Of a stretch of DNA of 64,000 bases, positions 1 through 10,867 are shown piece by piece (positions within the stretch are counted from its first letter, which is position 1; each line of letters opens with the position of its first letter). The notes under the pieces are model-generated. The model did not search any database. It was given only the letters and a program-made list of their open reading frames with translations, and was not told where the DNA came from. Source of the DNA: Trematomus loennbergii (taxonomy: Eukaryota; Chordata; Actinopteri; Perciformes; Nototheniidae). The stretch is from positions 13,201,432 through 13,265,431 of the forward strand of contig JAAOOA010000026.1 of the NCBI GenBank assembly GCA_012861695.1, written 5' to 3'. Made by a program: the position numbers and the translations under genes.

Positions 1-717
1 TTGAGTACTTATTTATGTGTTTATGATTTCAATCAGCTACGTAATGAATGTTAAGGCTTGGGTTAGCGTGTAAGCGAGTGGTAGCTACATCGGTGCTAAC
101 GATGCTAATCTTAGCCTCCAAGTTAACTTAAAACCATAGACTGTATATATAACGGTTTAAAACGAAATAGACAAGTGTTAAGCGTTAAGTGGGATAATAC
201 TGTAGAACAAAAGGCTTCTGTTTGAGGTTGATAAAATAAGGTCATCCTTGTAACTTAGAGAGTATTTTATTATGTAGGTAGGAATTGTATGCATCGCTAA
301 GGTTAATTTAAATTGGCTATGCTGAAGTATGTAGACAAGCTAACGTCGAAGTAGTGTATGTGAAATCAACCTCAAAATAAGATGTGTGTATATTACAATT
401 ATTAATGTCATATTTCAAGATGATTACTTAGATATTACAATATGGTTGGTTGAGCTGGAGTTCATTATTGAGCTTACACGTTAACATCACAGTCATCTGA
501 AGAACGAACCCAAACCTTGTTGTTTTTATTAATTGCATTACCAAATTGGTATCAAATAAACAGTAAGCATTGGTAACACAACTTCCAAAGTTACAGTAAA
601 ATAAAAGGACCCTGACTCGGACAATACACAATCCAACATGTTCAACAGAAGATAATAAGTTATATTGTTTGTACACATGGTTCTTTACATATATATCTGT
701 TTGTTTAAAGTGTCCAG
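1..717. other. No gene recognised
   Basis: AT-rich sequence with only short chance open frames. A phrase around 136-152 (catagactgtatata) recurs inside the fold-back elements further on, so part of this stretch may be old repeat. No promoter, RNA gene or conserved exon could be supported. Confidence 0.5.
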
Positions 718-784
718 GTGGACAGGCTGGACCAGAGAGTGAGAGACAGAACTGGACTCCTCACAGCAGTGAACTTCAGCACAG
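718..784 (+). CDS. Candidate internal exon, unidentified
   Basis: A 67-nt segment is bounded by an AG acceptor (ttgtttaaagtgtccag) and a GT donor (acag|gtacaaa). All 22 codons are open when read from the first base, and it ends in phase 1, the phase required by the next recognised + strand exon at 9739. It could therefore be an upstream exon of the FXYD gene, whose 5' exons are otherwise not found. The peptide is charged and polar and matches no family I recognise. This is a splice-signal guess only; transcript reads would decide. Confidence 0.2.
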
Positions 785-1788
785 GTACAAATACTCTTTT
801 TTCATACTGTACAAAGAATCAAGAAAGATATTGGTTTAAATAAATGAAGTATTGACTTTAATACACTGCTATACATTCCATTAAACAATACTAAATACTA
901 GATCACCTACACATCAGTGAAGTTGAGGGTTTTTTCCATGCAAAGGGTTACATTTAGATGTTAACAAGCAATATGACTGTCAGCTTTCTAATTTAATGTA
1001 TTGAAGGCAAAGATATTTAACGCATAGTGACAACTGCTATTATCTCTCAATATTGTCTGTAAAAATGTGTTAAAAGTTATTCTTTCAGTGAGATAACAGA
1101 GCAAGCTTGTTTTAATAACAGTTAAATATTATTTTGATAATAAAATACATTTCAATGTTGATGAATTTCATACTGTTCATTCATAATCTGATTGTCTTTG
1201 TAGCTCACTGTTGAAATAAAAAAAAACATTACAATTACAAAATAATTATATCTACAGCCCCTAAACACAAACACACTTCTTTCATAAATAACACACTTGT
1301 TCTGCAATAATATGTTTTATGTTTCCTGTAATTTTTGTTAGGAAAGGACATGCCTGAAAGACACAACTCAGCATCTCCTCTTTCTCAGAGGGTCAAGAAA
1401 AACATCCAATAGGAAAATTAAAAGCTGATGTTATGAGATGTTAAGACCAGTACAGGACATTCACTAAGAAACTATTTTTATTGTGAAAACACAGTCAGCT
1501 GATCGAATGCACCTATTTCCACATCTACACTCCATCAGCTGATTATTTCTATTTGCCTCACTTCATGAGCTTCACAACATGTACCTTGTACTGCAGAGTT
1601 TGCAATGCAAATAAATGGGGCCAATCTTCAGTCGGATGTGAATGTGTAATCTAATATTTTCAGTAAGAATAATGGACAAAAGGAGTGCAAATACAAATTC
1701 AATTTATTGAAATGTGAACCAAAGGTTAATCAAACATGTTTTAAATAAAAAGCACATATGGACAGAAGGTGTAAACCTATGAAATGTA
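785..1788. other. No gene recognised
   Basis: AT-rich non-coding sequence with no long open frame and no clear repeat structure, running up to the target duplication of the next transposon. Confidence 0.5.
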
Positions 1789-1791
1789 TAA

Positions 1792-2588
1792 TGCTGCGTT
1801 CACACCGGACGCGATGCGATGTTGGGGCGGCGCGATTACATGTAAAGTCAATTCAGAGACGCGGACAGACGCGAATTCGCTCCGACGGCGCGCATGAAGC
1901 GGTGGACGCGGCGCGAATCACGCGATTGAGGTGATTGAACGGTGCCGCGTTAAACGCGAGAGTTCAATTTTTTCAACTCAAGCGTCAAATTCACGCAACG
2001 CGTTCTCGCGGAAGCCAATCAGCGGTGAGGATCTCAGCCGCCGTCACTGACGTTCAACCACACAACATCAGCCGTTAGCTGTTAGCAGTTAGCACACAGA
2101 GCTCACAGCTCCTCATATCTGTTCAGAAACTGGACAAAAGTTAAACAAGTACAAACCACAGACTGTCTGTGCCATGGCGAATACAGTCGCTGCTTTATTT
2201 ATGTCTGTAGGCCGTTGTTATGAGTGTGGAATGAGCATATACAACGTTAGCTTAGCCTGGTCGACCCGATCTTCATTCAGAAAACAAGCATTTTAAAGGT
2301 GTTTTGCCTGCCGTCTTGTCTGCAGACTTGTCAAAGCATTAATTCATGGTTGTTACTAACCGGTATCAGTATGTTGTTACTTCGGCATCATTTAGAAACG
2401 TCTATTACAATTTAATCACGGTAAAATATGTTCATTTGTTGTAGTTGTAGCTCCCGAGCCAGCGCGTCTGTTTGAATGATGCGAGTAAACAGAGCTGGCA
2501 GCCGCGGTGAAACTCCAGCGTTTAGAGCGATGCGATAGAGCGATTAGAGCGAAGCGAATATTCGCATCGCGTCCGTGTGAACGCAGCA
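1792..2588. mobile_element. Harbinger-like MITE, copy 1
   Basis: A 797-bp non-autonomous DNA transposon. The left end TGCTGCGTTCACACCGGACG is mirrored at the right end (gtgtgaacgcagca). It is flanked by TAA on both sides (1789-1791 and 2589-2591), a 3-bp TWA duplication of the PIF/Harbinger type; because AT is also shared at both ends, an ISL2EU-type 2-bp duplication cannot be excluded. There is no transposase. A second copy in opposite orientation lies at 4244-5045 and matches over nearly its whole length. Confidence 0.85.
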
Positions 2589-2753
2589 TAAGTAAACGCA
2601 TTTAGTCAAATAAAGTGACAGACTAGCCTGATCAGGTGGTATCAGCTATGCATGGGCTCCTCCATCAGGTCTGGTCCTCCGCTTTTCCAGCTCCGGCTCA
2701 TGCTCTATGGCTGATATGAGACAGAGAGCTACGCAAGGATCAATCAGAGAGCT

Positions 2754-3379
2754 ATGCAAGGATCAATTAGGTTTACAAGCTGGAATGTCAGAGGACTTGG
2801 CGGGCCTACTAAAAGAGCCAGAGTATTCTCACATCTTAAGGATATGACGACGGACATTGCTTTTCTGCAGGAGACCCACCTGCGTGTCTGTGACCACACC
2901 AGACACCCAGAAACCCTGGGTCGGACAAGTGTTCCACTCCAGCTTCAATAGCCGTTCCAGAGGTACAAGCAATTTTACTACACAAACGACTGCAGTTCTC
3001 TTTAGAAAAGTGTATTTCTGATACAAATGGGCGTTACATTATAGTCGTGGGTGTATTGCTCCAAACTCCTGTTATTATGGTTTGCGTCTATGCCCCTAAT
3101 TGGAGTTGTCCTAATTGTATGACGTCCTTATTCTCATTAATCCCATGCCTGGATTCACACCACCTTATTTTGGGGGGAGATCTTAACTTGGTTGTTATCC
3201 TGCCCTTGATTTATCCAAGCCAAAAACTAACCCCATCTAGTACGGCTAGAGCTCTTATGACACTTGTGGACCAAATCGGTTGTGTGGATACGTGGCGATT
3301 CAGCCACCCAACAGCAAAAGAGTTTTCATTCTATTCCCATGTTCATCAAACATATTCTCGCATTGATTATTTTTTTTAG
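2754..3379 (+). pseudogene. LINE endonuclease domain remnant
   Basis: An APE-type endonuclease would nick target DNA to prime reverse transcription. The first fragment (2754-2951) carries the N-terminal strand SWNVRGLGG and the catalytic glutamate motif FLQETHL. The second (3047-3379), in a different frame, carries VCVYAPN, LILGGDLNLV (the GDxN motif) and ends with SRIDYFF, the usual SRIDY block. The C-terminal SDH motif region is lost, and at least one frameshift separates the two halves. Confidence 0.8.
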
Positions 3380-4243
3380 ACAAAATACTCCTTCCTTCAG
3401 TGAAATTATGTGAATACTCAGCAATAGTCATATCAGACCTTGCCCCCTTTTATTAGACTTGGAATTGCTTCCTAAAAGTGGACAGCGCTCAAATTGGAGA
3501 TTGAATACAGGGTTATTATCTTCTAAGAAATTCTGCGAATTTATTTCTGAGGAAATTAGGCTCTTTATCCTAAATAACAAATCTGACTCGACTTCTCCTT
3601 CCCTCCTGTGGGAAACCTTAAAGCAGTAATTCACGGTGAAATGATCTCTTACAGTGCCAGGAACATAAGCAGCGAATACAGAGACAACTTGAGCTGATGG
3701 AAGCAATTCTACAAATTGACAGACAGAACCCCTCTTCTCCTAGTCCCGCTCTTCAGACGGAGAGACTCAAGCTCCAAACTGAATTTGATCTTATTTCCAC
3801 AAACAAAGCAGAGTTTGTTTTAAGGCGCACAAAGAGTACCAATTATGAATATGGGGACAGGGCCAGCCGACTGCTAGCGTTACAACTAAAGCATCAATCT
3901 GCCTCACGTTTTATTACACAATTCGCAAATCCCCCCATACAATAGTTACAGACCCAAAGGAGATAAATAATGTTTTCGCTTCGTACTATTCTAATCTTTA
4001 CCAATCAGAGGCTCCACCTGACAACATCTTAATGAAACCATTTTTGGATAATTTGGACTTCCTATGATCAACGAAACAAGTAAAAGGAATCTAGATGCTC
4101 CACTCTGTTTAAAGGAGGTTACAGACAGTCTCAAATTAATACAGATGGAGGCAACCGGGCCCGGACGGCTTCCCAGCTGACTTTTTAAAGAAATTCTCTG
4201 ATCAACTGGCTCCCTTGCTATGGATATGTTCAACGACTCCTTA

Positions 4244-5045
4244 TGCTGCGTTCACACCGGACGCGATGCGAATATTCGCTTCGCTCTAATCGCTCCTATC
4301 GCATCGCTCTAAACGCTGGAGTTTCACCGCGGCTGCCAGCTGTGTTTACTCGCATCATTCAAACAAGACGCGCTGGCTCGGGAGCTACAACTACAACAAA
4401 TGAACATATTTACCGTGATTAAATTGTAATAGACGTTTCTAAATGATGCCGAAGTAACAACATACTGATACCGGTTAGTAACAACCATGAATTAATGCTT
4501 TGACAAGTCTGCAGACAAGACGGCAGGCGAAACACCTTTAAAATGCTTGTTTTCTGAATGAAGATCGGGTCGACCAGGCTAAGCTAACGTTGTATATGCT
4601 CATTCCACACTCATAACAACGGCCTACAGACATAAATAAAGCAGCGACTGTATTCGCCATGGCACAGACAGTCTGTGGTTTGTACTTGTTTAACTTTTGT
4701 CCAGTTTCTGAACAGATATGAGGAGCTGTGAGCTCTGTGTGCTAACTGCTAACAGCTAACGGCTGATGTTGTGTGGTTGAACGTCAGTGACGGCGGCTGA
4801 GATCCTCACCGCTGATTGGTTTCCGCGAGAACGCGTCACGTGAATTTGACGCTCGAGTTGAAAAAATTGAACTCTCGCGTTTAACGCGGCACCGTTCAAT
4901 CGCCTCAATCGTGTGATTCGCGCCGCGTCCACCGCTTCATGCGCGCCGTTGGAGCGAATTCGCGTCTGTCCGCGTCTCTGCATTGACTTTACATGTAATG
5001 GCGCCGCCCCCAAAACATCGCATCGCGTCCGGTGTGAACGCAGCA
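4244..5045. mobile_element. Harbinger-like MITE, copy 2 (inverted)
   Basis: An 802-bp element flanked by TTA on both sides (4241-4243, 5046-5048), in reverse orientation to the copy at 1792-2588. It sits inside the LINE: the sequence before it ends the LINE linker (WICSTTPY-type frame, caacgactcc) and the sequence after it resumes with the block coding GFLPPSVTQASISLIPKK. Removing the element and one TTA rejoins the LINE, so it inserted after the LINE. No transposase is encoded. Confidence 0.9.
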
Positions 5046-5048
5046 TTA

Positions 5049-5863
5049 GAGCGGGTTTCCTTCCTCCATCCGTAACTCAAGCATCAATTTCACTCATTCC
5101 AAAGAAAAACAAAGATCCAGCAGAATGTAGCAGCTGGAGACCTATTAGTTTGCTCAACTCTGACAAAGCTATTGGCTAAGACCCTGGCTAGCCGTCTGGA
5201 CCCTGTTTACCAAACATTATTTCGGGTGATCAAACTGGCTTCATAAGGGGTAGACAGTTGTCGTTGCCTCCTTAATATTATAATGTCTAAGTCTAGCACA
5301 CGAGGCTGAAATGGTAATCTCTATGGATGCGGAGAAGGATTTTGACCGAGTGGAGTGGGGTTATTTATTTTCAGCTCTTGACAAGTTTGGTTTTGGTCAA
5401 AGATATATTTCATGGATTCAATTGTTGTATTGTGCTCCTACAGCTAGTGTGACTACCAACTGCACTCAATCCAAATGTTTCCTTTACAACGCGGTTGCCG
5501 CCAAGGCTGTCCCTGTCGCCTTTACTGTTTGCTATTGCAATCGAGCCACTTTCCATCATTCTTAGAAACTCACCAGCTTTTAAAGGTATCTATAGGAATG
5601 GGGTTGAACACAGGGTTTCGCTGTACGCGGATGATTTGCTGCTCTATGTCTCGAACCCTACGGCCAGTATTAATGGGATTCTTGACGTTTTACAAACGTT
5701 TGGTTCCTTTTCAGGATACAAGTTGAACATCAGTAAGAGCGAATGCTTCCCTCTTATCTTGCGGCAAAACAGATTCCGGCCCAGAGGCTGCCTTTTCATT
5801 TGGCCTCCTCTAGTTTCCGGTACCTGGGCATTAATATTTTGCATAGTCTCCCTCACTTCATAA
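5049..5863 (+). pseudogene. LINE reverse transcriptase remnant
   Basis: RT blocks appear in order but in shifting frames: SLIPKKNKDP and WRPISLLNSD (5080-5170), MDAEKDFDRVEWGYLF (motif A, about 5320-5365), then PLLFAIAIEPL and SLYADDLLLYV with the catalytic YADD box (about 5513-5650), followed by GYKLNISKSEC (thumb side). At least three frameshifts are needed to follow the domain, so no functional polymerase can be made. Confidence 0.85.
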
Positions 5864-5960
5864 GCATAACGTTTTGAAGTTGGTGAAGGAGGTTAAATCT
5901 GACCTACAGCTCTGGAACTCTCTCCCTCTGTCGATTGTAGGTTGAATCAATTCAATCAAA

Positions 5961-7158
5961 ATGAATGTGCTTCCCAGATTCTCATTCCTTTTTCAATGTT
6001 TACCATTATTCCTCCCCAAATCTTTTTTTAAGGACTTAGACAAGACTATTTCATATTTTATTTGGGCAGGAAAGACCCCAAGGGTAAAATATTCTGTCCT
6101 ACAAAGGACTAAAGAAGATGGTGGCCTTGCTCTACCTAACCTTCTGGCATACTATTGGGCGGCCAATATTCAAAAGATTCACACTTGGCACAACTCCCCC
6201 ATTACAGACTGGTGCCAGATGGAAGCGCGGTCTTGTGGCTCTATCTCTTTATCGGCGTTAATTTGTGCCCCCTTAAAATCATATCCTGCTAAATGCGTAT
6301 CCAACCAATGTACAATCTACTGTAAAGATTTGGAGGCAATTTAGATGCCACTTTACAATTGTTTCCCTTTCCCTGCTAATGCCCATTTGTAATAATCATA
6401 TTTTTCTTCCTTCATCTCTTGACCCAGTTTTCTCTTTGTGGAAGGAGAAAGGTTTGGTTTATTTCAAACAACTTTTTGTTGATAACATTTTTGTCTCCTT
6501 CTCAAGATTAAATTTGACCTTCCAAACTCTCAGTTATTTAGATTTTTCAAATCCGAGACTTTGCTCGTTGTAACTTCCCCAATTTTCCTCATCAACCACC
6601 TGATTCTCTCATTGATACAATTATTGTCCCCTGTAGTCCGTGGAGCCATTTCAGCCATGGGAAGTTAATCTTATCAGCATTATCGTCTCCTTTAGCGACT
6701 AGGAACACCTGGGAGAAGGAGCTTGGGGTTACCTTTTCAGATGAATGGTGGCAGGGGGCCCTAGACAGAGTCAACTCTACTTCATCTTGCGCCAGACTGA
6801 CACTGATACAGTTTAAGGTCCTACACAGATCACACCTGACCAAAGTCAGACTTAGCAAACTGTTTGACACAAGTGAGATGTGTGATAGATGCTCTCTCTC
6901 TCGGCCAACCACACACACATGTTTTTCTCCTGTCCAAAGCTGGGTTCATTCTGGTCCTCTTTTTATGATACACTCTCGAAGGCCTTCAATAAGCCGGTGG
7001 TTCCTAGCCCTTCAATTTCTATTTTTGGTGTCCCTGAGGAGTTCTCTAGTTTCACTAACAAGGAGAACAATGTTATTGCTTTTGCTTCACTTGTAGCCCG
7101 CAGATGTATTTTACTGCAGTGGAAGGACCAGAAACTCCATCTTCTCAGTCGTGGTTGA
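5961..7158 (+). pseudogene. LINE ORF2 C-terminal remnant
   Basis: Fragments 5961-6344, 6379-6573 and 6878-7158 continue the LINE ORF2 beyond the RT. They include FIWAGKTPRVKYSVLQ and GGLALPNLLAYYWAANIQ, typical of the post-RT region of L1/Tx1 elements, and a cysteine/histidine-containing stretch near 6880-6960. Several stops and frameshifts interrupt them. Confidence 0.75.
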
Positions 7159-7645
7159 AAGACTTGATGTCTTTCTTATACTTAGAGAAGATTAAGTATA
7201 GTATAAGGGATGCTCTGATAAATTTAGCAAAACCTGGGATCCTATTCTCTCTTTTGTTAATTCTATTCCTTCTTTAGGGGATTAGATAATCCTATTACTC
7301 ATTAATGTACGCCGTCGCTACTATTTTGAGACTGGATGGTTATAATGCAATGATAAGTGATTGTCTCCTTTGGCGTGTGAATGGTCATGCAGCCCAATGT
7401 GCATTGTGCAACACAGTGTTTCTTTGTATTTCTGTGCCTTTATGATATCCTCTTGTATTTTTTATTTACTTATTTTTGCTCCTCTTTATATCGTATTGTG
7501 ACACTTTTCGGTTTGTTTTGTAGGGGGGTGGGGGGATGGTTACTATGCCATGTTTGTTGTAAAAAATGTAAAATCGGGTGATCTTATGTCAACAGTTTGT
7601 ATGTTTAAGATTGATGGCCCAATAAAATACTTGTAAAAAAAAAAG

Positions 7646-8357
7646 TAATTTCATTGTATTTCAAAATGGCGTCCAACACAAGCACTATTTATTTATAGAA
7701 AGAGAAATGGTTAAGTTTGTTATTACCAGTGTTGTGAGTTCAATATTTTTAATTAATTATAGTAAGGGAACATCTTAGGAGTTAGTGTAGTGAGTTTCAG
7801 AGCAGTGTAATAATTATTTGACCTAAAACTAAATGTTTTTATGAACATGACATGGGGATTTGCTAACTTTTGATTTCCCCCATTTTACACGACACAAATG
7901 GAGACCACTATGGGCCAAAACTAACACGTAGGTTTCTGTAGGGTTCATGGCAGACGGATGCAGTTGCTCTCAGGAGGATATATAATAAAGGTGTGTTAGC
8001 TGCTGAGCCTATTTAGTGTGCATACGACACACCTGGCACAGTTTATTCATTTCACACGTTGCGTAGCACGTGCATGTCGTCGTCCAATCCTTTTGTCAAT
8101 CCTTCTTAACCGCCTTCGCTTCCGAATCAGCATTGCTATTGCACAATCCTTCTTAACCGCCTTCGCTTCCGAATCAGCATTGCTATTGCATTTGACTGGT
8201 CGACGATCTGTATTTGTGTTTGCTTAAATAACTCAGACGAAGCTCATGTCTGAGGTCGGAAGGTAAACAGAAGCCTCATATACAGCAGGTGGGCGCGGCA
8301 GTATACGCGGGAGGTTTTTCTTCTTTTTCTCTCGGTTTTTTGGCGGATTGCAACTTT
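7646..8357. other. No gene; minor repeats
   Basis: Non-coding sequence downstream of the LINE tail. Apart from the 47-bp direct duplication at 8096-8189, nothing recognisable was seen. Confidence 0.45.
8096..8189. repeat. 47-bp tandem duplication
   Basis: Two adjacent, near-identical 47-bp units each begin CAATCCTTCTTAACCGCC and end GCATTGCTATTGCA. Confidence 0.85.
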
Positions 8358-8595
8358 AAGGTGCATACCGCCACCTACTGTACTCGCCGTGAAGTTGTTT
8401 GCAGCCTGCCAGTAAACCCAAAGCAGAAGAAGAAGAAGTGACGTCAGCGGTTCATTTGCCTAATCCACCCCCAGGAACTCATTTTGGTGTGACGCGATCT
8501 GCTTTAGTTCATCAGAACTAAAGAGTTCTCATGAACTAAAGTTCTCATGAACTATTGTGGGAAAAGTACTTGGTGTGAACGCGCCTATTGACGTC
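8358..8595 (-). mobile_element. Partial MITE, inverted relative to 8910-9583
   Basis: Sequence from the cataccgccacc block through the aagcagaagaagaagaagtgacgtcagcgg block to the terminus ggtgtgaacgcgcc is the reverse complement of the left third of the complete element at 8910-9583. Only one terminus is present, so this is a truncated copy. Confidence 0.75.
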
Positions 8596-8909
8596 TCTCC
8601 AACGAGGCGTTTTGGGGAGGTATTTTCTGTGTTAGAGTTTTACTCGCTACAGGTGTACTTTGAGGGTTTGTGACTCTGCACACCCTTTACATGCATAAAA
8701 ACCTTCATAACACACGGGGACGGGTAATAACCGGAAAAGCATGACATGGCCCTTTAAACTCTAAATCACCTTTCAAACACTACTTCTACATTCCAAGCTC
8801 CTTTGTTCCTCTGCTGCTGTAATGATACCAGGGGTATCCTGCTGCTGGCCTGTAACCCACTTTTTTCCATGGTGCCTCTTTTTTTCTGCTGAGCAAAGAT
8901 GCTGCATTA

Positions 8910-9583
8910 GGCGCTTTCACACCGCAGTACTTTTCCACAAAGCTTCATCAGAACTTAGTTCATCAGAACTCTTAGTTCTGATGAACGAAGTACAGATCGC
9001 GTTCACACCGGAATAAGTCCCTGGGGGAGGATTAGGCAAATGAAGCCGCTGACGTCACTTCTTCTTCTGCTTTGGGTTTACTGGCAGGCCGCAAACCACT
9101 TCACGGCGTATACTGCCACCCGAGTCCCGGCCGGAAGTCCCCGGAGTTGGGACTGGCTTCAGTAGAAGCTGCTGGGACTCCCCAGCAGCTTCTACTGAAG
9201 CCTTCCGAGTAAATCGCCAGAACGCCGACACCTCCTCATCTCCACCGCTCCCATGTTTTCTTTGTGTTGCCATAAGTTAGTCTCTCTGCGTTTCTGCGCT
9301 GGGCTAATGCTAATAATGCTAATGCGAGAATAATAAAATGGCGGCTTCACAAAACTTTTTGGGAGTTTTACGGGCCGTGGTTTGCATTCCGCCCAGCCAA
9401 TCAGACATAGGAAACCTTTTTCTGCCACGAAAGTACCTGCTCTCTAGCAGGGACTGAACACTGACGGAAAAGGGGTAAAAAGGTTCTCATGAACTAATTT
9501 TAGTTCCGGCTCTTTTTGGTGTGAACGCGACATTTCGGAACTATCGGAACTAAAGTGGGAAAGTACTGCGGTGTGAACGCGCC
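8910..9583. mobile_element. MITE with GGCGCNTTCACACCGCAGTA termini
   Basis: A 674-bp element. The left end GGCGCTTTCACACCGCAGTA is mirrored by TACTGCGGTGTGAACGCGCC at the right end. Flanks share only TA, so the target duplication is TA or a decayed 3-bp site. There is no coding capacity. It lies upstream of the first recognised FXYD exon, probably in an intron of that gene. Confidence 0.8.
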
Positions 9584-9738
9584 TATTGAGCTCCTCTCAG
9601 GGAAAAAAAAAAATCCTCCTGAGGAGTTGTGGAGCCAAGGCTGCAGATCTGAGGAACTGCAGACCTCTCTGTGCATGGTGCTGAACTCATGTAACACTAT
9701 TCTCTCCTCTATAACTTATCCTGCTCTTTCTTTTGCAG

Positions 9739-10827
9739 AAACACTGTTTCCAGACCGAAGTGACTTTGAATATGGTAAGATTTACACAATCTACTATCAA
9801 AATCCTGTTAAACATATCACATTCTTTACTTTTTTGCTACATGTTATTTACCATGTTACATGTTCGTCATAAAGTGCAATAACTCTTCCCTTGTAGATTA
9901 TGAGACTTTGTGTACCACGGGGGTCATCCTTGCCGTAATCATGTTTGTCGCTGGCATTTTAATAGCCCTCAGTAAGTTAAAACTTTCAATTATCGCTTTA
10001 ATAAAGAGGCTTTCTCATATATGCATAAGCACATTTACACTGTTACTAATCTATCATTCCTCAAACAGGTAAAAAATTCACAAATTGTGTAAAACCCTCA
10101 TCCAAGTAAGAAATGTGCAAGGCTCAGTGGATGATTCGCCTGTGCATGTTGTATGAATTTGACTCAAATGGGAAAACCCCACCAATGTTTAAAAAGAACC
10201 TTTACAGTATTGTTTTTTGACTAAAAATGAGTTTTCCACAGCTTTCCTATCCCTGCTCTGGTTGCCTCTTAAAAAAAAAAAAAAACCCTTTCCTTTCTGC
10301 TGACCAACCCCAAAGCACACACTTCCCAACACATTAAAGAGTTTTTACCCTGTATGACAAATCACATGTAGGTAGTGCTTTGATGACGTCCTTATCTCCG
10401 TGCTTGCTCTTATAACCACTCCCTTGTGTTGGCAGTGAGTAGGCAGTGTATATTGATCTGATGTAATCTTAACGCATGACGCTTGTATGGCAACAGGAGA
10501 AGAAAGACGAGTGCTGCTGTTTGAACGGAACAAAGATCTGCATTTTGGCCCAAAGACACACCTCAGTTACCTCAGAACCCTGTGGCTTCAACTTGTTTTG
10601 CCTTTATATCATAATCAGTAATCTTGATGTATTAAAAACAATGCAAAGGTTTACTAAGTTCCTAATTTTTGATTGCAGTTCCAACTCATCTGCTACCCCG
10701 GTTCCAAAGACAGAGGGTAAGTTCACTTTTCTCCTCAGGATCATTTTATACTCAATAATGCAGACTTTCACTCTGCAACTCGCTCTGATTTGTCTTTTCT
10801 TGTGCAGTGCCTCCTCAAACTGTATAG
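9739..10827 (+). CDS. FXYD-family Na,K-ATPase regulator, last five exons
   Basis: FXYD proteins are small single-pass membrane proteins that bind and tune the Na+,K+-ATPase at the plasma membrane. Five exons join in consistent phase: 9739-9774, 9897-9971, 10069-10105, 10679-10716 and 10808-10827 (stop TAG 10825-10827), each with AG/GT borders. They encode an acidic pre-membrane stretch ending in the signature FEYD, then YETL and a transmembrane helix with the conserved glycines (TTGVIL, VAGILIALS), then a short basic cysteine-containing tail (KKFTNCVKPSS) and a Ser/Pro-rich end finishing PPQTV. The usual proline before F-x-Y-D is absent (DFEYD). The signal peptide and 5' exons are not found; the upstream region is full of transposons. 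The subfamily is unresolved, though the extended tail suits FXYD5/6-like members. Confidence 0.85.
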
Positions 10828-10867
10828 AAACTGCAGTGTATACTAGGAAGGGAGGAAGTCGTCACAG

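Larger units (their letters stand above)
2592..7645 (+). mobile_element. Decayed L1/Tx1-type LINE
   Basis: Scattered + strand fragments in all three frames follow the order of a non-LTR retrotransposon ORF2: apurinic-type endonuclease, reverse transcriptase, then a C-terminal region. The copy ends at an AATAAA-like signal followed by an A tract (about 7619-7644), as expected for target-primed insertion. The endonuclease start (SWNVRGLGGP) and the C-terminal piece (YFIWAGKTPRVKYSVLQ) are typical of the fish L1/Tx1 branch. It is interrupted by a MITE at 4244-5045 and carries many frameshifts, so it is dead. The 5' boundary is uncertain; sequence between 2592 and 2753 may be the end of ORF1 or host DNA. 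Confidence 0.85.

Noticed and set aside
2416..2601. 61-codon minus-strand frame
   Set aside because: Entirely within the Harbinger-like MITE terminus; the same frame appears in the inverted copy by repeat identity.
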